Positions 5,745-7,712 of a stretch of 7,712 bases of DNA are shown here, piece after piece. How positions within the stretch are numbered: position 1 is the stretch's first letter; each line of letters starts with the position of its first letter. This DNA comes from Pseudomonadota bacterium. Lineage in GTDB: Bacteria; Bdellovibrionota; Bacteriovoracia; Bacteriovoracales; Bacteriovoracaceae. The stretch lies in the NCBI GenBank assembly GCA_023432655.1, contig JAEYUK010000188.1:1-7712 (forward strand), given 5' to 3'. A model generated the notes under the pieces. That model saw only the letters and a program-made list of their open reading frames with translations. It was not told the DNA's origin and did no database searches. The translations under genes and the position numbers were made by a program.

Positions 5745-7712
5745 GAAGTTGAGACTTTAAAAGAATGGGTCGCGCTTCCCAGGGATTTTCGGGCCAGTAA
5801 TGGCGAGGGTAATCTCTTTGGTATTCCTTTTTCATTTCCTGATAAGTTTTTCTCCAGAAATTAGGAAGATCTTTGGTCACCTGGATAGGTCTCTTATGAG
5901 GACCCAGAAGTTTGAGGGTGAGAGGGACCTGGCCATTAATAATTCGAGGAGTATCACTCAGTCCATAAAAGTCTTGTATCGGAGCTTCTAAGTAAGGCTC
6001 CATTCCCAGAGGATAGTGAACCAATAGCTCCCGTTTGCCTCCAAGATTAATTTTCAGTGGTAAATCGGTCTCAAGATTTGTTACCTGGAGTTTATCCTCA
6101 ATTAGTCCTCTAAGATAATCCTCGAGACCCTCCCACTTAAGAGTTCCTGTAGACTGAAAAAAATCTTCGGCCTTAAGATCCTTAAAAATGTCATCAATAC
6201 TCATTTTTTTATAGCGGGCCCAAAATTCAAAGCGGCCGTAGATGGGACTTTCCTGCCATCGGGCGATTTTCTGTTTCAACATAGTTTGGGAAGAGATATT
6301 GATTTTATCTTTCACTGACTGGTTCAGTTCTCCCCACGATAGCTTCATGACGTTTTCTTCCACCACGATACTACCTAATTTGGTCTTACGTCTGATGGTT
6401 ATAACATCGTCGATTTGAATCTCATCTTCTTCGGTGAAGGGAAAAGGATCAAGTTCCCAAATCCATTCTTCATCCACTGGAAAAATCTTTATCGCCTCTT
6501 GTCTCTGGGTGATATCCAAAACAAGATAATAGTCATCCAATAAGTTATCGAGACTTGCGTGAAGTTTAAGCGTCTTCCCGGAATAATGAATGAGGTCCCT
6601 TTGTTTTGGTCGGATTTTCGCTACCTGGTCTATAAAGCCTTTTAACAGGCAGCTCTCCCAGGGAAAAGTCTCTTTACCCTCATTTTTCAAATAGGAACTC
6701 ATTCTCCGCTTAAGGACACCTGAGCGGTCTCCTTCAATTTCAAAGCAAACATAATCGAGAAGTTTTTCCTTCATGTTTCGTGGGAGATGATCTCCCTCAA
6801 CTAAAATACGGGCGAGTCTTGAATCAAGTGGTATTTCCAGCATCCTTTCGCCTATGGGAGTGACCTTGCCTTCAGGAGTGATGGCATTCATTTGCTGGAG
6901 TAGACTCTGGGCCTTTTGCCACTTCTCCTCAGGAGGGGAATGAAACCAGCGCGGAGTAAGACTCGTACTCTTAACCAGTAAGCAGGTATCGGTTAAATCG
7001 GCCCGTGAGATTTCTGGAATGGTGTGATCATCTCGTTCATTAAAATCTTGTTGGCTATAGAGTCTCAAACACAGACCCGGGCCGGTACGTCCCGCCCTGC
7101 CGGCCCGTTGGATTGCCGAGGATTTCGTTACCGGCCGATCTTCAATAAATTTTAATCCATTCCAGGCCGAGTAATGAGCTTCTCGCTGTATCCCTGAATC
7201 AATGACCACCCTTATTCCTGGAATGGTGAGTGAACTTTCAGCGATATTGGTTGCGAGGATGATTTTTCGCGAAGGTGAGGAAGCCAGGGCCTTTTCTTGT
7301 TCATCTTTTTCTAAATCGGCATGCAAAAGGAAAACGTCATGAGAGTGAAGAACGTCCCTGATTTTAAGCATCTCTCTCATGCCCGGGACAAAAACTAAAA
7401 TATCGCCTGTTGATGTTTCTAAGGACTCAATGGCCTTTTTGACTTTTTGCTCAAGTGTTTGATTGAGAATACTGGGTTGGTTAGGAAGATAGGAGATCTC
7501 AACCGGATAAAGAGGAGCTTCTATTTCAAATAGTTTCGACTGAGGGAAAGCAGATAGAATTTTCTCATCTAAAGTCGCTGACATTAAAATGATTTTTAAA
7601 TCTTTTCTTCTTGATTGAAGATCTAGTAGAAGTGCAAGAGCGAGGTCCGTATCAAGATGTCGTTCATGGAATTCATCCAAAATCACCACATCGATATCCT
7701 GCAGCTGTGGGT
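5734..7712 (-). CDS. hrpB: ATP-dependent DEAH-box helicase HrpB, N-terminus cut by window edge
   Basis: The minus-strand frame is open through the right edge, giving about 658 residues. A GTG at 7689 is an internal Val, because recognisable family sequence (PQLQDID) continues upstream of it. E. coli HrpB has about 810-825 residues, so the missing part is the first 150 or so, with Walker A. Counting from the visible end, motif II is LDEFHER (11-17), motif III MSATL (43-47), motif IV ILVFVPG (104-110), motif V ATNIAESSLTIPG (153-165) and motif VI QRAGRAGRTGPG (201-212). Helicase-associated helical regions follow. The C-terminal HrpB-specific domain (PF08482-like) shows PLTLKLLGPHKRPIQVT, FWRKTYQEMKKEYQRDYPRH and WPENPWEARP. 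HrpB-type proteins are predicted RNA helicases of poorly defined function in most bacteria. The gene's TAA overlaps the 3' end of the convergent DUF1653 gene. Confidence 0.95.
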   Translation of the reverse strand, partial: PQLQDIDVVILDEFHERHLDTDLALALLLDLQSRRKDLKIILMSATLDEKILSAFPQSKLFEIEAPLYPVEISYLPNQPSILNQTLEQKVKKAIESLETSTGDILVFVPGMREMLKIRDVLHSHDVFLLHADLEKDEQEKALASSPSRKIILATNIAESSLTIPGIRVVIDSGIQREAHYSAWNGLKFIEDRPVTKSSAIQRAGRAGRTGPGLCLRLYSQQDFNERDDHTIPEISRADLTDTCLLVKSTSLTPRWFHSPPEEKWQKAQSLLQQMNAITPEGKVTPIGERMLEIPLDSRLARILVEGDHLPRNMKEKLLDYVCFEIEGDRSGVLKRRMSSYLKNEGKETFPWESCLLKGFIDQVAKIRPKQRDLIHYSGKTLKLHASLDNLLDDYYLVLDITQRQEAIKIFPVDEEWIWELDPFPFTEEDEIQIDDVITIRRKTKLGSIVVEENVMKLSWGELNQSVKDKINISSQTMLKQKIARWQESPIYGRFEFWARYKKMSIDDIFKDLKAEDFFQSTGTLKWEGLEDYLRGLIEDKLQVTNLETDLPLKINLGGKRELLVHYPLGMEPYLEAPIQDFYGLSDTPRIINGQVPLTLKLLGPHKRPIQVTKDLPNFWRKTYQEMKKEYQRDYPRHYWPENPWEARPILLKSQLPKT

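Noticed and set aside
5508..5991. Small open frames opposite DUF1653 and opposite the 3' end of hrpB
   Set aside because: Both opposing genes carry strong family motifs; these short frames have no start signals or recognisable content.
7687..7689. GTG at 7689 as the helicase start
   Set aside because: The frame stays open to the window edge with HrpB-like residues before it, and the ATPase motif I region must lie upstream, so this is an internal Val codon.
1..7712. CRISPR arrays, tRNA or rRNA genes, insertion sequences, toxin-antitoxin or defence systems
   Set aside because: Coding density is near complete with identifiable genes, the longest gap is 153 bases, and no direct repeats, cloverleaf or transposase motifs were seen.

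Overview
This window is a densely packed piece of a Gram-negative bacterial chromosome. It holds seven protein-coding genes, two of them cut by the window edges, and almost no non-coding DNA. Base composition is moderate (about 40-45% G+C by eye) and looks even across the genes. No RNA gene, insertion sequence, CRISPR array or long repeat was seen. The gene content (an HrpB helicase, a beta-class glutathione S-transferase, a stand-alone CheY-like receiver, an unusual UbiB-type kinase and a secreted DUF1460 protein) would fit a proteobacterium or a member of the Bdellovibrionota such as the Bacteriovoracales. That taxonomic guess is inference only.

Left part (1-3958, all minus strand): transcription would run from a stand-alone response regulator receiver (GTG start at 3958), through a 934-residue atypical kinase of the ABC1/AarF/UbiB superfamily, into an exported DUF1460 amidase-like protein that leaves the window at base 1. 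Gaps are 49 and 17 bases, so a signalling/kinase/cell-wall operon is plausible. The kinase is the most unusual gene. Its core keeps the ATP-binding and catalytic residues, but its signature motifs are altered and it carries about 240 N-terminal and 260-400 C-terminal residues that I do not recognise.

Middle part (3959-5744): a 153-base divergent spacer leads to a beta-class GST gene (gstA-like, plus strand). This converges with an alpha/beta hydrolase gene (minus strand), the two overlapping by 4 bases at their stop codons. The hydrolase is divergent from a small DUF1653 gene (plus strand) across a 59-base spacer. That spacer is built symmetrically around a perfect 10-base palindrome and can be read as back-to-back promoters that would give nearly leaderless mRNAs.

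Right part (5734-7712, minus strand): the C-terminal four fifths of an HrpB-type DEAH-box helicase, entering from beyond the right edge and overlapping the DUF1653 gene end-to-end by 11 bases. An 8-bp stem-loop at this junction could serve as a shared bidirectional terminator.
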